A stretch of 64,000 nt of DNA. Source: Frigoribacterium sp. Leaf415. Lineage in GTDB: Bacteria; Actinomycetota; Actinomycetes; Actinomycetales; Microbacteriaceae. Where the stretch lies: the NCBI RefSeq assembly GCF_001424645.1, contig NZ_LMQR01000001.1:1918149-1982148 (forward strand). The letters run 5' to 3'. Shown here piece by piece: positions 49,632-58,817 of the stretch. The stretch's first letter is position 1; every line of letters starts with the position of its first letter. The translations under genes and the position numbers were made by a program. Under the pieces are notes generated by a model. It was not told the DNA's origin. It made no database searches and worked only from the letters and a program-made list of their open reading frames with translations.

Positions 49632-50624
49632 TCAGGTCGCGTCGTGCTCCTCGGTGCGGTCGTCGGAGCCCGCCCGCTCGCCCGCGTGCTCGCCCGGGTA
49701 CTCGACGACGTCCATGCCGAGCACGTACTTGCCGCGGGCGTGGCCGTCCTCGAGGTCGCGGTAGGCGTCCTTCACCTCGTCGAGGGGGAAGATGCCGTCG
49801 ATCGGCACCATGATCTTGTTCGTCGAGATCAGCTCGAGCAGCTCGGACAGGACGGCCTGGCTCGTGGCCTGGGCGCTGCCCTCGGCCTTCACGCCGTGCT
49901 CCTCGGCGGCCGCGAAGTCGATGATCGTGTCGATGCGCTGCGGGGCGACGCCGAGCTCGAGCGCGTAGCCGACGTTGCCCTGGCCGAAGCAGTCGACGTA
50001 GGCGTCGACGCCCTGCGGGGCGGCCTCGCGGATGCGGTCGACGACGCCGTCGCCGTACTCGACGGGCGTGACGCCGAGCTGACGCAGGAAGTCGTGGTTG
50101 CGCTCGCTCGCCGTGCCGATCACGGTGAGCCCGCCGAGGACGGCGAGTTGCGAGACCATCACGCCGACGCCTCCGGCCGCGGCCGAGACGACGAGCGTGT
50201 CGCCCTCGGTCGCCTGCACGGCGCGCAGGGCGGCGTAGGCGGTGGGGCCGGTCACGCTGATGCTGCCGGCGACCTCCCACGGCACGTTCTCGGGCTTGGC
50301 GACGAGCTCGTCGTGGTCGACGACGACGAACTCGGCGTGCGACGACCGGTTCGCCCAGCCGACGACCTCGTCGCCGACCGACCACTCGTCGACGCCCGCT
50401 CCGACCTCGTCGACGACGCCGGCGAAGTCCGTCCCCTGCCCCGACGGGAACGCCGCCGGGAACGCGTCGTGCATCAGTCCGGCGCGGATCGCCGCCTCGC
50501 CGGGGTTCAGGCCCGCCGCCTTGACGGCGACCACGACCTGGCCGGCACCCGCCTCGGGCTTCGCCACCTGCTCGACCTTCAGCTCGTCGATGTCGCCGTA
50601 CTGCTCGAAACGGACCGCCTTCAT
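49632..50624 (-). CDS. NADP-dependent quinone oxidoreductase (MDR family)
   Basis: A 330-residue zinc-independent medium-chain reductase. MKAVRFEQYGDIDEL, GTDFAGVVDEVG, the nucleotide motif VSAAAGGVGVMVSQLA and TASERNHDFLRQLG are typical. No structural zinc Cys cluster is present. The C-terminus carries a ~20-residue Glu/Asp/Arg tail. ATG at 50624 has AGGAGG 7 nt upstream. The natural substrate is not predictable. Confidence 0.88.
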   Translation of the reverse strand: MKAVRFEQYGDIDELKVEQVAKPEAGAGQVVVAVKAAGLNPGEAAIRAGLMHDAFPAAFPSGQGTDFAGVVDEVGAGVDEWSVGDEVVGWANRSSHAEFVVVDHDELVAKPENVPWEVAGSISVTGPTAYAALRAVQATEGDTLVVSAAAGGVGVMVSQLAVLGGLTVIGTASERNHDFLRQLGVTPVEYGDGVVDRIREAAPQGVDAYVDCFGQGNVGYALELGVAPQRIDTIIDFAAAEEHGVKAEGSAQATSQAVLSELLELISTNKIMVPIDGIFPLDEVKDAYRDLEDGHARGKYVLGMDVVEYPGEHAGERAGSDDRTEEHDAT

Positions 50625-50717
50625 GCCGTGCCTCCTGATCGTGGTGGGCCGCGCCTCCTGCGGGCACGTGCCTGCACCGAGCTTGCACCCGCCGCCCTGC
50701 GAGGGGTACGCGACGCC

Positions 50718-51545
50718 CTACGCACGGGGCGGGCGGGCCGCGAGGGCGGCCTGGTAGAGGTCGCGCCTCGACAGGCCCGTGGCGGCGGCCACGTCGGTGG
50801 TCGCCTCTTTCAGCCGAATGCCGTCGGCCACGAGGGCCTGCACCTGGGCGAGTCCGGAGGCCAGGTCGACGACGCGCTCGGGGGCGCCCTCGACCACGAT
50901 GCAGATCTCGCCGCGCACGCCCTCGGCCGCCCACTCGGCGAGCTCGGCCGCGCTGCCCCGGCGCACCTCTTCGTGCAGCTTGGTCAGCTCGCGGCAGACG
51001 ACGACGCGGCGCGAGGCCCCGAGGGCCGTCACGAGGTCGCCCAGCGAATCGGCCAGGCGGTGCGGCGACTCGAAGAACACCATGGTGCGGCGCTCGTCGG
51101 CGAGCGCGCCCAGCACACGCAGCCGGTCACCCTGCTTCCGCGGCAGGAAGCCCTCGAAGCTGAAACGGTCGGTGGGCAGTCCCGAGACGGCGAGCGCGGT
51201 GAGCACCGCGGACGGGCCGGGGATCGCGGTGACGGTGACGCCCGCGGCGGCGGCGGCCTCGACGAGCGGGAACCCGGGGTCGCTGATGGCGGGCATGCCG
51301 GCGTCGGTGAGCACGACCACGTCGGAGGCGCGGGCCAGCTCGACGATCTCGCCCGCCTTCTCGCGCTCGTTGTGCTCGTGCAGGGCGATCAGGCGGGGGC
51401 GGTTCTCGACGCCCAGGGCGCGCATCAGGTGGATCGCCGTGCGCGTGTCCTCGGCGGCGACGACCTCGGCGTTCGACAGCGTCTCGATCAGGCGGCGGCT
51501 GGCGTCGCCGAGGTTTCCGATGGGGGTGGCGGCGAGCACGATCAC
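50718..51545 (-). CDS. rsmI: 16S rRNA (cytidine1402-2'-O)-methyltransferase
   Basis: A 275-residue SPOUT-like tetrapyrrole-methylase-fold enzyme. LAATPIGNLGDASRR, VAAEDTRTAIHLM, LTDAGMPAISDPGFPLVEAA, IPGPSAVLTALAVSGLPTDRFSFEGFLPRK and FESPHRLADSL are all signature motifs. GTG at 51545 directly precedes IVLAATPIG and has GACAAT 6 nt upstream. It is divergent from the protein mannosyltransferase gene, the usual actinobacterial arrangement. Confidence 0.95.
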   Translation of the reverse strand: MIVLAATPIGNLGDASRRLIETLSNAEVVAAEDTRTAIHLMRALGVENRPRLIALHEHNEREKAGEIVELARASDVVVLTDAGMPAISDPGFPLVEAAAAAGVTVTAIPGPSAVLTALAVSGLPTDRFSFEGFLPRKQGDRLRVLGALADERRTMVFFESPHRLADSLGDLVTALGASRRVVVCRELTKLHEEVRRGSAAELAEWAAEGVRGEICIVVEGAPERVVDLASGLAQVQALVADGIRLKEATTDVAAATGLSRRDLYQAALAARPPRA

Positions 51546-51551
51546 CCGCCC

Positions 51552-51585
51552 ATTGTCCCCCGCCCCCGGACCGCACAATTACGAT
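51552..51585. promoter_or_regulatory. Divergent leaderless promoters of rsmI and pmt
   Basis: Minus strand GACAAT (51552-51557) ends 6 nt before the rsmI GTG. Plus strand TACGAT (51580-51585) ends 6 nt before the pmt ATG. The whole intergenic space is 46 bp. Confidence 0.6.
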
Positions 51586-51591
51586 GGCCCG

Positions 51592-53331
51592 ATGACGACC
51601 GGGCCCGAGCGCGAATTCGACGCGCTCGTCGAGACCGACACCGCGCCTCCTGCCCGTCCGGTGGCGGGCGAGCCGGCCCTCGTGCCGGCCGGTCCGCTCG
51701 CCGGACAGGCGGTCGTCCCGCGCGTCGGCACGTCGGTCGACGACACGACCGCGGCCCACACCCGCGAGGCTCCCCTGACCCGGCTCGACGCCTGGTGGGG
51801 ACGCGTGCTGCGCACCCCGGTCAGGAGGCGCGTCTGGGCCTGGGCGGGCCCCCTCGCGGTCACGCTGTTGGCCGCGGTGCTGCGGCTGTGGCACCTCAAC
51901 TCGCCCGCGACGCTCGTGTTCGACGAGACCTACTACGTCAAGGACGCCTGGTCACTGTTCAACTTGGGCTACGAGGGGTCGTGGCCGGCCGACTACGACC
52001 CGACCTTCGCCGCCGGCGGGGTCGACGGGTTCCTCGCCGCACCGTCGTTCGTCGCCCACCCGCCCCTCGGCAAGTGGCTGATCGGTCTCGGCATGGCGGC
52101 GGTCGGCCCCGAGAACCCGGCGAGCTGGCGCATCAGCACGGCCGTCGTGGGCATCCTCGCGGTCGCCCTGGTCGCGGTCATCGGGTCCCTGCTGCTGCGG
52201 TCGACGCTGCTCGGCACGCTGGCGGGGTTCTTCCTCGCGATCGACGGGCACGCGATCGTCATGTCGCGGGTGGCCCTGCTCGACAACTTCGTCATGTTCT
52301 TCGGCCTGCTGGCCTTCGGGGCGGTGCTGCTGGACCGCCGGCAGAGCGCCCGGCGGCTCGAGGCCTGGCGGGCGAGGAGGCGCGGTGCCGGTCACGACGT
52401 CGCCTGGGGTCCTGCCCTCTGGGCGCGTCCCTGGCTGGTGACGGCCGGGCTGATGTGCGGCCTCGCGACGGCCGTCAAGTGGAACGGCCTGTACTTCCTG
52501 GCGTTCTTCGCGGTCTACACAGTGGTCGTCGACATGGTCGCGCGCCGCCGGGCCGGCGTGGAGTTCTGGCTGTCGGGCACGCTCTTCAAGCAGGCACCGG
52601 TGAGCTTCCTGCTGACCGTCCCCGTCGCCGTGGTGGCCTACCTGGCGAGCTGGACCGGCTGGTTCGTGACCTCGGGCGGCTACTACCGCAGCTGGGTCGA
52701 GGACGGCGGCACCCGCTGGACGGGCGCCCTGGCGTGGGTGCCCGACGTCGTGCAGAACTTCTGGCACTACCAGGCGGGCGTCTACGGGTTCAACGTCGGC
52801 CTGCACACCCCCCACGCGTACCAGGCGAACCCGCTCACCTGGCTGCTGATGCTGCGACCGACGAGCATGTACTACCAGGGGTTCGACGAGGGCCAGGGCG
52901 GCTGCGACGTGGCCCGGTGCGGCGAGGCGATCACCTCGGTCGCGAACCCGCTGATCTGGTACGCGGCGGTCGCGGCCTGCCTCTACCTCGTCTACCGCGT
53001 GGCGCGGTACCGCGAATGGCGCCACGGGGCGATCCTCGTCGGCGTCGCGGCGGCCTACCTGCCGTGGCTCGCGTTCACCGACCGCACGGTGTTCCAGTTC
53101 TACACGATCGCCTTCGAGCCCTACCTCGTGCTCGGTCTGGCCGCGGTGCTCGGCATCGTCCTCGGCCGACGCACCGACGATCGGTCCCGTCGGCTGAGCG
53201 GCATCGGCGTCACGGCCATCGTGGTGGTGGTCGCCGTCGCGGTCTCGGTCTTCTTCTACCCGCTGTGGACGGGGCAGCTCGAGGACTGGGAGTTCATCCG
53301 GTTGCACTACTGGATCCCCAGCTGGAAGTAG
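51592..53331 (+). CDS. Dolichyl-phosphate-mannose--protein O-mannosyltransferase (PMT)
   Basis: A 579-residue membrane protein of GT39. A disordered ~65-residue cytoplasmic N-terminus is followed by about eleven helices. VFDETYYVKDAWSLF carries the catalytic acidic pair; HPPLGKWLIGLG, SRVALLDNFVMFF, CGLATAVKWNGLYFL and the MLRPTSMYY loop are actinobacterial Pmt signatures. It O-mannosylates secreted proteins using polyprenyl-phosphate mannose. Three AGGAGGCGCG motifs (51643 reverse, 51824, 52376) fall in the N-terminus or a cytoplasmic loop. Confidence 0.92.
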   Translation: MTTGPEREFDALVETDTAPPARPVAGEPALVPAGPLAGQAVVPRVGTSVDDTTAAHTREAPLTRLDAWWGRVLRTPVRRRVWAWAGPLAVTLLAAVLRLWHLNSPATLVFDETYYVKDAWSLFNLGYEGSWPADYDPTFAAGGVDGFLAAPSFVAHPPLGKWLIGLGMAAVGPENPASWRISTAVVGILAVALVAVIGSLLLRSTLLGTLAGFFLAIDGHAIVMSRVALLDNFVMFFGLLAFGAVLLDRRQSARRLEAWRARRRGAGHDVAWGPALWARPWLVTAGLMCGLATAVKWNGLYFLAFFAVYTVVVDMVARRRAGVEFWLSGTLFKQAPVSFLLTVPVAVVAYLASWTGWFVTSGGYYRSWVEDGGTRWTGALAWVPDVVQNFWHYQAGVYGFNVGLHTPHAYQANPLTWLLMLRPTSMYYQGFDEGQGGCDVARCGEAITSVANPLIWYAAVAACLYLVYRVARYREWRHGAILVGVAAAYLPWLAFTDRTVFQFYTIAFEPYLVLGLAAVLGIVLGRRTDDRSRRLSGIGVTAIVVVVAVAVSVFFYPLWTGQLEDWEFIRLHYWIPSWK

Positions 53332-53350
53332 CCGCCGGGGCCACGACAGC

Positions 53351-53410
53351 CGCTGCCGTCGTCGCGGCTGCCGTCGTCGCTGCTGCCGCCGTCGCTGCCG
53401 CGGCCGTCGC
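53351..53410. repeat. GCTGCCGTCGTC-type repeats between convergent genes
   Basis: Degenerate 12-15 bp units of GCTGCC/GTCGTC run up to the ketosynthase stop codon at 53411. The position, next to a stop codon, parallels the arrays at prs and moaE. Confidence 0.6.
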
Positions 53411-54349
53411 CTAGAGCCGCAGGGCGAGCGCGTTCGCCGTGAGACCGGCCGCCGTGCCGCAGAGCAGGACGGTGTCGCCACGACCCAGGCGGCCGTCGTC
53501 GAGACAGCGGGCCAGGGTGTACGGCACCGACGCCGAGACCATGTTGCCGTACTCGGCCACGGCGTCGACGTACGTCCCGGGTGCCATGCCGAGTCGACGC
53601 ATGGCGATGCCCAGCGCTCCGCTCGCCTGGTGCGGCACCACGAGGTCGACGTCGTCGAGGCCGAGGCCGGCCTTCTCGAAGAACGCCGCGAAGAAGCCCG
53701 GCAGCACGGCGAGCATCCCCATGAGCGCCCGCCGACCGTTCATGTCGAAGAGGTAGTCCCTCGGGTCGCCGTCGGCGTACGCCTGCGCCGGGTGCCGCGA
53801 CAGCCCACCGCGGAGCTCGGTGTCGTGCGCGTGCGCCGGCCAGGTGCGCTGCAGGCTCGCGATCACGCCCGGCCCCTCGGGGTCGTCGGCGCCGCGGGTG
53901 AGGACCACCGCGGCCGCCGCGTCCGAGAACAGCTCGAAGCTCTCTCGCTGGCCGGGGTCGAGGAACCTCGAGCCGACGTCGCCCGAGACGATCAGCACGT
54001 TGTCGTACTCGCCGTCGGCCAGGTAGCGGGAGGCGACGTCGACGGCCGTGACGAAGCTGGTGCAGGTCGAGTTGACGTCGAACGCCGCGGCCGCGGCACC
54101 CGGCGCGACGCGCTCCATGACCAGTGCGGCGGTGCACGGGATCGGCTGGACGCCGGCGGCGCAGGCCGCGATGACGCACTCGACGTCGTCCGGGCGGAGG
54201 CCCGCGCGCTCGAGGGCCTGCTCGGCCGCCGACGCGAGCATGTCGAGCTGCGAGGTGTGGTCGGCGACCCGGTACCGGGTCTGTGCCCCGAAGGCCACCA
54301 CCTCGTCGGGCAGATAGGTGCCCCAACCGGCGATCTGGCAGTTCTTCAT
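53411..54349 (-). CDS. 3-oxoacyl-ACP synthase III family protein (FabH/OleA-like)
   Basis: A 312-residue thiolase-fold ketosynthase. The triad is C96 (DVNSTCTSFV), H240 (VVPHQASGA) and N269 (AEYGNMVSAS). The ending (GRGDTVLLCGTAAGLTANALALRL) is typical of KAS III. It lies with a metallo-hydrolase and an NAD-dependent dehydrogenase rather than with fatty-acid genes, so it may be a secondary-lipid condensing enzyme. The gene starts 49 bp after the metallo-hydrolase gene. Confidence 0.85.
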   Translation of the reverse strand: MKNCQIAGWGTYLPDEVVAFGAQTRYRVADHTSQLDMLASAAEQALERAGLRPDDVECVIAACAAGVQPIPCTAALVMERVAPGAAAAAFDVNSTCTSFVTAVDVASRYLADGEYDNVLIVSGDVGSRFLDPGQRESFELFSDAAAAVVLTRGADDPEGPGVIASLQRTWPAHAHDTELRGGLSRHPAQAYADGDPRDYLFDMNGRRALMGMLAVLPGFFAAFFEKAGLGLDDVDLVVPHQASGALGIAMRRLGMAPGTYVDAVAEYGNMVSASVPYTLARCLDDGRLGRGDTVLLCGTAAGLTANALALRL

Positions 54350-54398
54350 GGTCGTCCCCCTCGTGTCGACACGCGCCGGGCCCCCGCCGGTGCGCTCC

Positions 54399-55235
54399 TC
54401 AGAGTAGGTCCGTCCGGGTCGGATGCGGGTCGTGGGCGAGCAGCAGCCGCGCGCCGGACCGTTCGGCCGTCAGGAGCGACCGGGCCGTGCGGGCCTGCGC
54501 GACACCGTCGTGGGCCACCAGGCGGGGCACGGCACGGAGGCGGGCCTCGTGGCCCAGCAGGTCACGTCCCCAGGCCGCGTCGCCGGCGAGCACGACCCGC
54601 CCCTCGACGAGGGCTCCGAGGTGACCCCGGGCGTGACCCGGCAGGTCGACGAGCAGGTAGCGGTCGTCGTCGAAGGGGTCGGCGACGCGCAGCCCGAACG
54701 GCCCGTCGGCGAAGTCCGACACCACCGTCGCCCGGTCGACGTCGAACCCGTCGGGCAGCAGCCGACGCAGCACACCGTCGCGCAGCCGCGGCCTGCCGAG
54801 GGTGCGGGCCACTCCCTCGCTGAGGACGAGCGTCGCGTGCGGGAAGGACCGCAGGCCCCCGACGTGGTCGGGGTGCAGGTGCGACAGCACGACGTGGGTG
54901 ACGGTGGCGGGGTCGACCTGCTCGGCGATCGTGGCACCGGCGGGCACGGTCGGCGGCAGGAGGCGCCGGTAGGCCCAGGCCGCGGGCCCGGCCCGCCAGG
55001 GCAGCGGGGCGTAGCCGGTGTCGAAGAGGACCCGCCGGGTGGCGGACGTCCAGAGGAACGCCCCCGACGGGAAGACCCGTCGGCCCCGGACGCCACCGCG
55101 CGTCAACAGGCCCATGTCGTGGCTGGTCTCGCCGCAGGCGAAGTACTCGAGGCGGGTCGTCGCCGGGGCGGGCGCGTCGGCCCCGGGCGCGTAGCCCCCG
55201 GGCATGTCGGCCCCGGGCGCGGCGGCGTCAGGCAC
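54399..55235 (-). CDS. MBL-fold metallo-hydrolase
   Basis: A 278-residue metallo-beta-lactamase-fold protein. The metal motif HLHPDH is at 119-124, with LPGHARGHLGAL and VLAGDAAW supplying the next ligands and LAHDPHP the last His. It resembles lactonase/thioesterase-type MBL proteins, so hydrolysis of a lactone or thioester is possible. The first ~25 residues are APGAD-type repeats. GTG at 55235 overlaps the preceding gene by 8 bp; ATG at residue 11 is an alternative. Confidence 0.83.
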   Translation of the reverse strand: MPDAAAPGADMPGGYAPGADAPAPATTRLEYFACGETSHDMGLLTRGGVRGRRVFPSGAFLWTSATRRVLFDTGYAPLPWRAGPAAWAYRRLLPPTVPAGATIAEQVDPATVTHVVLSHLHPDHVGGLRSFPHATLVLSEGVARTLGRPRLRDGVLRRLLPDGFDVDRATVVSDFADGPFGLRVADPFDDDRYLLVDLPGHARGHLGALVEGRVVLAGDAAWGRDLLGHEARLRAVPRLVAHDGVAQARTARSLLTAERSGARLLLAHDPHPTRTDLL

Positions 55236-56187
55236 GCGCGTACCCCGCGAGGCTCTCGTCGAGGGTCACCTCGGGCTCGTAGCCGAGCAGTCGCCGCGCC
55301 TTCGAGATGTCCAGGGTCTGGGAGTGCGCGATGGTCGTGACGGTGTAGCGGGTCATCGGCGGCTCGGGGCGACCCGGCAGCACCGAGCAGACGCCCTCGA
55401 GCGCGCCGGCGAGGGCGTAGGCGGCCCGCGCCGGGACGGGACGGCCCCGCAGGGGCAGGCCGAGACCGCGCAGCAGCTGCTCGAGGACCTCTCCGAACGG
55501 CCGGGGGTCGCCGTTCGTGACGTTGAACGCCTCGCCGTGCACCCCCTCGGCCGTGGCCGCCAACCGGACGGCGAGCGCGACGTTCTCGACCGACGTCAGG
55601 TCGACGAGCCCGCGTCCGCCCTGCATCAGCGGCACCCCGACCCGGGCGTGGACGCGCAGCAGGCGCGGGACGAGGCTCGGGTCGCCCGGGCCGACGATGC
55701 CCCTCGGCCGGAGGACGACGATCTCGGGTGCGTCCGACCGGGCGGCGGCGGCCGACAACAACGCCTCGGCCGCGAGCTTCGAGCGGATGTACTCGTTCAT
55801 CGGGCGTCGCGCGTCGACCTCGTCCTCGCGGATGCCCACCCGGTCGCGGGGAGCCGCGTAGATCCCCGGCGACGACAGGTGCACGAGACGCCGCGCGCCC
55901 ACCCGCCGGGCGAAGTCGAGCACCCGGGCGGTGCCGGCAACGTTGGCGTGTTCGAACTCGGCCCGTCGACCCCACGGCGACGAGAGCGCCGCGCAGTGCA
56001 CGACGACGTCGACCCGGTGGGAGGCGCGGGCCAGGTCGTCGAGGTCGCCCACGAACGTCTCGCCCCCGGTCGGCAGACGGTCGGCCCGCCGGCCCGCCGC
56101 GACGACGTCGTGGCCGCGGCGGCGCAGGTCGCGGACGACGTGACCCCCCACGAACCCGCTGGCACCGGTGACGAGGTAGGAGTCCAT
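55228..56187 (-). CDS. NAD-dependent epimerase/3beta-HSD-type dehydrogenase (OleD-like)
   Basis: A 319-residue extended SDR. The cofactor motif is TGASGFVGG (7-15) and the catalytic pair Y133 and K137 (NEYIRSK). SSPWGRRAEFEHANVAGTARVLDFARRVG followed by LVHLSSPGIY resembles 3beta-hydroxysteroid dehydrogenase/OleD proteins that reduce 2-alkyl-3-ketoacids. It heads the operon with the MBL and ketosynthase genes. ATG at 56187 has TAGCAT 6 nt upstream. Confidence 0.83.
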   Translation of the reverse strand: MDSYLVTGASGFVGGHVVRDLRRRGHDVVAAGRRADRLPTGGETFVGDLDDLARASHRVDVVVHCAALSSPWGRRAEFEHANVAGTARVLDFARRVGARRLVHLSSPGIYAAPRDRVGIREDEVDARRPMNEYIRSKLAAEALLSAAAARSDAPEIVVLRPRGIVGPGDPSLVPRLLRVHARVGVPLMQGGRGLVDLTSVENVALAVRLAATAEGVHGEAFNVTNGDPRPFGEVLEQLLRGLGLPLRGRPVPARAAYALAGALEGVCSVLPGRPEPPMTRYTVTTIAHSQTLDISKARRLLGYEPEVTLDESLAGYARA

Positions 56188-56193
56188 GCCCGA

Positions 56194-56219
56194 ATGCTAG
56201 ACGGATCGGTCCCTAGGAT
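56194..56219. promoter_or_regulatory. Back-to-back leaderless promoters
   Basis: Minus strand TAGCAT (56194-56199) ends 6 nt before the dehydrogenase ATG. Plus strand TAGGAT (56214-56219) ends 6 nt before the GT4 GTG at 56226. Only 38 bp separate the two starts, so the -35 regions overlap. Confidence 0.6.
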
Positions 56220-56225
56220 CGGACC

Positions 56226-57422
56226 GTGCGCATCGCTCTCGTGACCGACTACTACCCGCCCACGCTCGGCGGGGTGCAGACCGCGGTGAAGGCGCTCGCC
56301 GAGGCCCTGACGGCCGCCGGTCACGAGGTCACGGTGTTCTGCCCGCTGGCCGCGCCGTCCGACGACGCCCGGGTGGTCGCGCTGCCGGTGGCGAGGTGGT
56401 TCCGCCCCGACGGCTACCCGTTCGCCTGGTCGCCGCGCCGCGTCGCCGACCGGCTGCGCCGCGAGTTCGTAAACCGCCGCATCGAGGTGGTGCACACGCA
56501 CTCCGAGATGTTCGCCGCGCTCGGCGCCATCACGGCGGCCCGGTCGCTCGGTCTGCCCGTCGTCCACACGATGCACGGCCGGGTCGACGTCTACACGGCT
56601 CACGCCCTGCCCCTGCCCTCGGTGACCACGGCCCTGCTCGGCGCCCTCCACGCCCGGCACGTGAGCCGGCGGGGGCTCCGGGTCGAGCCCGGTTCGCCCT
56701 ACACGGCGACCGTCTCGGCCCGCCGGATGTGGCGGCTCATGCTCGCCCAGTCCCGGGCGAGCGCCCACGTCTTCGTCCCCTCCGCCCACTTCGCGCGCAA
56801 GCTCGTCGACCAGGGCGTGACGACCCCGGTCAGCGTGTCCTCGAACGGACTCCAGCCCTCGGTGCTGGCGGCGATCGGCGAACCCGCACCGCGCCTCCTC
56901 GTCCCCGGCGAGACGGTGACCGTCGTCTGGGTGGGACGGCTCTCGCGCGAGAAGAGGCCCGCGGCGCTGGTCGAGGCCGCGCGCCGACTCGGGTCGGCCG
57001 TGCGGGTCGACGTCTACGGCGACGGCACCGAGCGGCGGGCGCTCGAGCGCCTGGGCGGGCCCGTGACGCTGCACGGAGCCGTGCCGCACGCCGAGGTGCT
57101 CGCCGCCATGCGCCGCAGCCACCTGCTCGTCTCGAGCTCGGTCGACTTCGACAACCAGCCCATGGTCATGCTCGAGGCGATGGCGACGGGACTGCCCGTC
57201 CTGTACTGCGACCCCGACCTCGCCGAGGTGGTGCCGCCCGGTGGCGGCTTCCCCACGCCGACGCCCGACGTCGAGGGCATCGTCGACGAGGTCCGTCGGC
57301 TGCTGCGCGAACCGGATGCCGTCGGGGCGGCGAGCGCCGTCATGGTGGCCGAACGCGACCGCGCGGCGCAGCACGTCGACGACGCCCTCGAGGTCTACGC
57401 CCGGGTCGTCGCCGGCGGCTGA
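56226..57422 (+). CDS. Glycosyltransferase family 4
   Basis: A 398-residue GT-B enzyme. MRIALVTDYYPPTLGGVQTAVKALAEAL opens the acceptor domain in the manner of mannosyltransferases of the PimB/MgtA type. VVWVGRLSREKRP begins the donor domain and VMLEAMATGLPVLYCDPD is the EX7E-type donor motif. Start GTG at 56226 is leaderless. A lipid or envelope glycan acceptor is likely. Confidence 0.9.
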   Translation: MRIALVTDYYPPTLGGVQTAVKALAEALTAAGHEVTVFCPLAAPSDDARVVALPVARWFRPDGYPFAWSPRRVADRLRREFVNRRIEVVHTHSEMFAALGAITAARSLGLPVVHTMHGRVDVYTAHALPLPSVTTALLGALHARHVSRRGLRVEPGSPYTATVSARRMWRLMLAQSRASAHVFVPSAHFARKLVDQGVTTPVSVSSNGLQPSVLAAIGEPAPRLLVPGETVTVVWVGRLSREKRPAALVEAARRLGSAVRVDVYGDGTERRALERLGGPVTLHGAVPHAEVLAAMRRSHLLVSSSVDFDNQPMVMLEAMATGLPVLYCDPDLAEVVPPGGGFPTPTPDVEGIVDEVRRLLREPDAVGAASAVMVAERDRAAQHVDDALEVYARVVAGG

Positions 57423-57506
57423 CGGACGACTCCTCCCCCGCAGGAGGCGCGGGTCGGCCGTGTTCCGCCGTGTGACGTCCCGGGTCCCCGCGTGACGCCC
57501 AGCGGC

Positions 57507-57512
57507 TAGCGT
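57507..57512 (+). promoter_or_regulatory. Leaderless -10 box of metY
   Basis: TAGCGT ends 6 nt before ATG at 57519. An AGGAGGCGCGGGTCGG motif (57442-57457) lies upstream, just past the GT4 gene. Confidence 0.6.
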
Positions 57513-57518
57513 GGGGGC

Positions 57519-58811
57519 ATGGCAGATCGTGAGTACGGCTTCCGCACGCGGGCGATCCACGCGGGCAACATCCCCGACGCGGCGACGGGAGCGCGGGCGC
57601 TGCCCATCTACCAGACCAGCGCCTTCGTGTTCGACGACACGGACGACGCCGCGGCGCGGTTCGCCCTGCAGAAGTACGGCAACATCTACAGCCGCCTCGC
57701 CAACCCGACCACCGCCTCCTTCGAGGAGCGCGTCGCCAGCCTTGAGGGGGGCCTCGGCGCCGTCGCCACGGCGAGCGGGCTCAGCGCCCAGTTCGTCACC
57801 TTCGCCTCGCTGGCCGGCGCGGGCGACCACATCGTCGCCAGCGCGAACCTCTACGGCGGGTCGATCACCCAGCTCGACGTCACGCTGCGTCGCTTCGGCG
57901 TCGAGACGACCTTCGTGCAGTCCTCCGACCCGGCGGACTACGCCGCCGCGATCCGACCCGAGACGAAGCTGGTGTTCGTCGAGACGGTCGCCAACCCGTC
58001 CGGCGAGGTCGCCGACCTCGAGGGCCTCGCCGACGTCGCCCACGCGCACGGCCTGCCGTTGATCGTCGACTCGACCATCGCCACGCCCTACCTCAACCGG
58101 CCGATCGAGTGGGGTGCCGACGTCGTCGTGCACTCGGCCACGAAGTTCCTCGGCGGGCACGGCACCACCCTCGGCGGCGTCGTCGTCGAGTCCGGCCGCT
58201 TCGAGTGGGACAGTGAGCGCTTCCCGCTCTTCGACCAGGCCGTGCCGAGCTACGGCGGGCTGAACTGGTCGGGCAACTTCGGCGAGTACGCCTTCCTCAC
58301 CCGGTTGCGCGCCGAGCAGCTGCGCGACATCGGGCCGGCCCTCGCTCCGCACTCGGCCTTCCTGCTCGCCCAGGGCGTCGAGACCCTGCCGTTCCGCATG
58401 CAGGCCCACGTCGACAACGCCCGCCAGGTCGCCGAGTGGCTCGACGCCGACCCGCGCATCGAGCGCGTCCGCTGGGCCGGGCTGCCCGGGCACCCGCACC
58501 ACGACCGTGCGGCGAAGTACCTGCCGAAGGGCCCCGGCTCGGTCTTCACCTTCGAACTGAAGGGCGGTCGTCCGGCCGGCAAGACCTTCATCGAGTCGGT
58601 CGAGCTCGCCAGTCACCTCGCCAACATCGGCGACGCGAAGACGCTCGTCATCCACCCGGGCTCGACCACCCACGCCCAGCTCAGCGAGCAGCAGCTCGTC
58701 GACGCGGGCGTGCTACCCGGCTCGGTGCGCATCAGCGTCGGCATCGAAGACCCCGACGACATCATCCACGACCTCGACCAGGCGCTGGCCGCGGCGACGA
58801 AAGGCGAGTGA
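57519..58811 (+). CDS. metY: O-acetylhomoserine aminocarboxypropyltransferase (O-acetylhomoserine sulfhydrylase)
   Basis: A 430-residue PLP enzyme making homocysteine directly from O-acetylhomoserine and sulfide. FRTRAIHAGNIPDAATGARALPIYQTSAFVF, YSRLANPT, the PLP Lys near 209 (VVHSATKFLGGHGTTLGG) and VIHPGSTTHAQL are MetY signatures. The CoA-binding protein gene starts 6 bp downstream and is a common actinobacterial partner. Confidence 0.93.
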   Translation: MADREYGFRTRAIHAGNIPDAATGARALPIYQTSAFVFDDTDDAAARFALQKYGNIYSRLANPTTASFEERVASLEGGLGAVATASGLSAQFVTFASLAGAGDHIVASANLYGGSITQLDVTLRRFGVETTFVQSSDPADYAAAIRPETKLVFVETVANPSGEVADLEGLADVAHAHGLPLIVDSTIATPYLNRPIEWGADVVVHSATKFLGGHGTTLGGVVVESGRFEWDSERFPLFDQAVPSYGGLNWSGNFGEYAFLTRLRAEQLRDIGPALAPHSAFLLAQGVETLPFRMQAHVDNARQVAEWLDADPRIERVRWAGLPGHPHHDRAAKYLPKGPGSVFTFELKGGRPAGKTFIESVELASHLANIGDAKTLVIHPGSTTHAQLSEQQLVDAGVLPGSVRISVGIEDPDDIIHDLDQALAAATKGE

Positions 58812-58817
58812 CCCGAC

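Noticed and set aside
48066..53414. Open frame of 1782 codons on the plus strand
   Set aside because: It crosses metG, the oxidoreductase, rsmI and pmt in wrong frames, and the product is low complexity.
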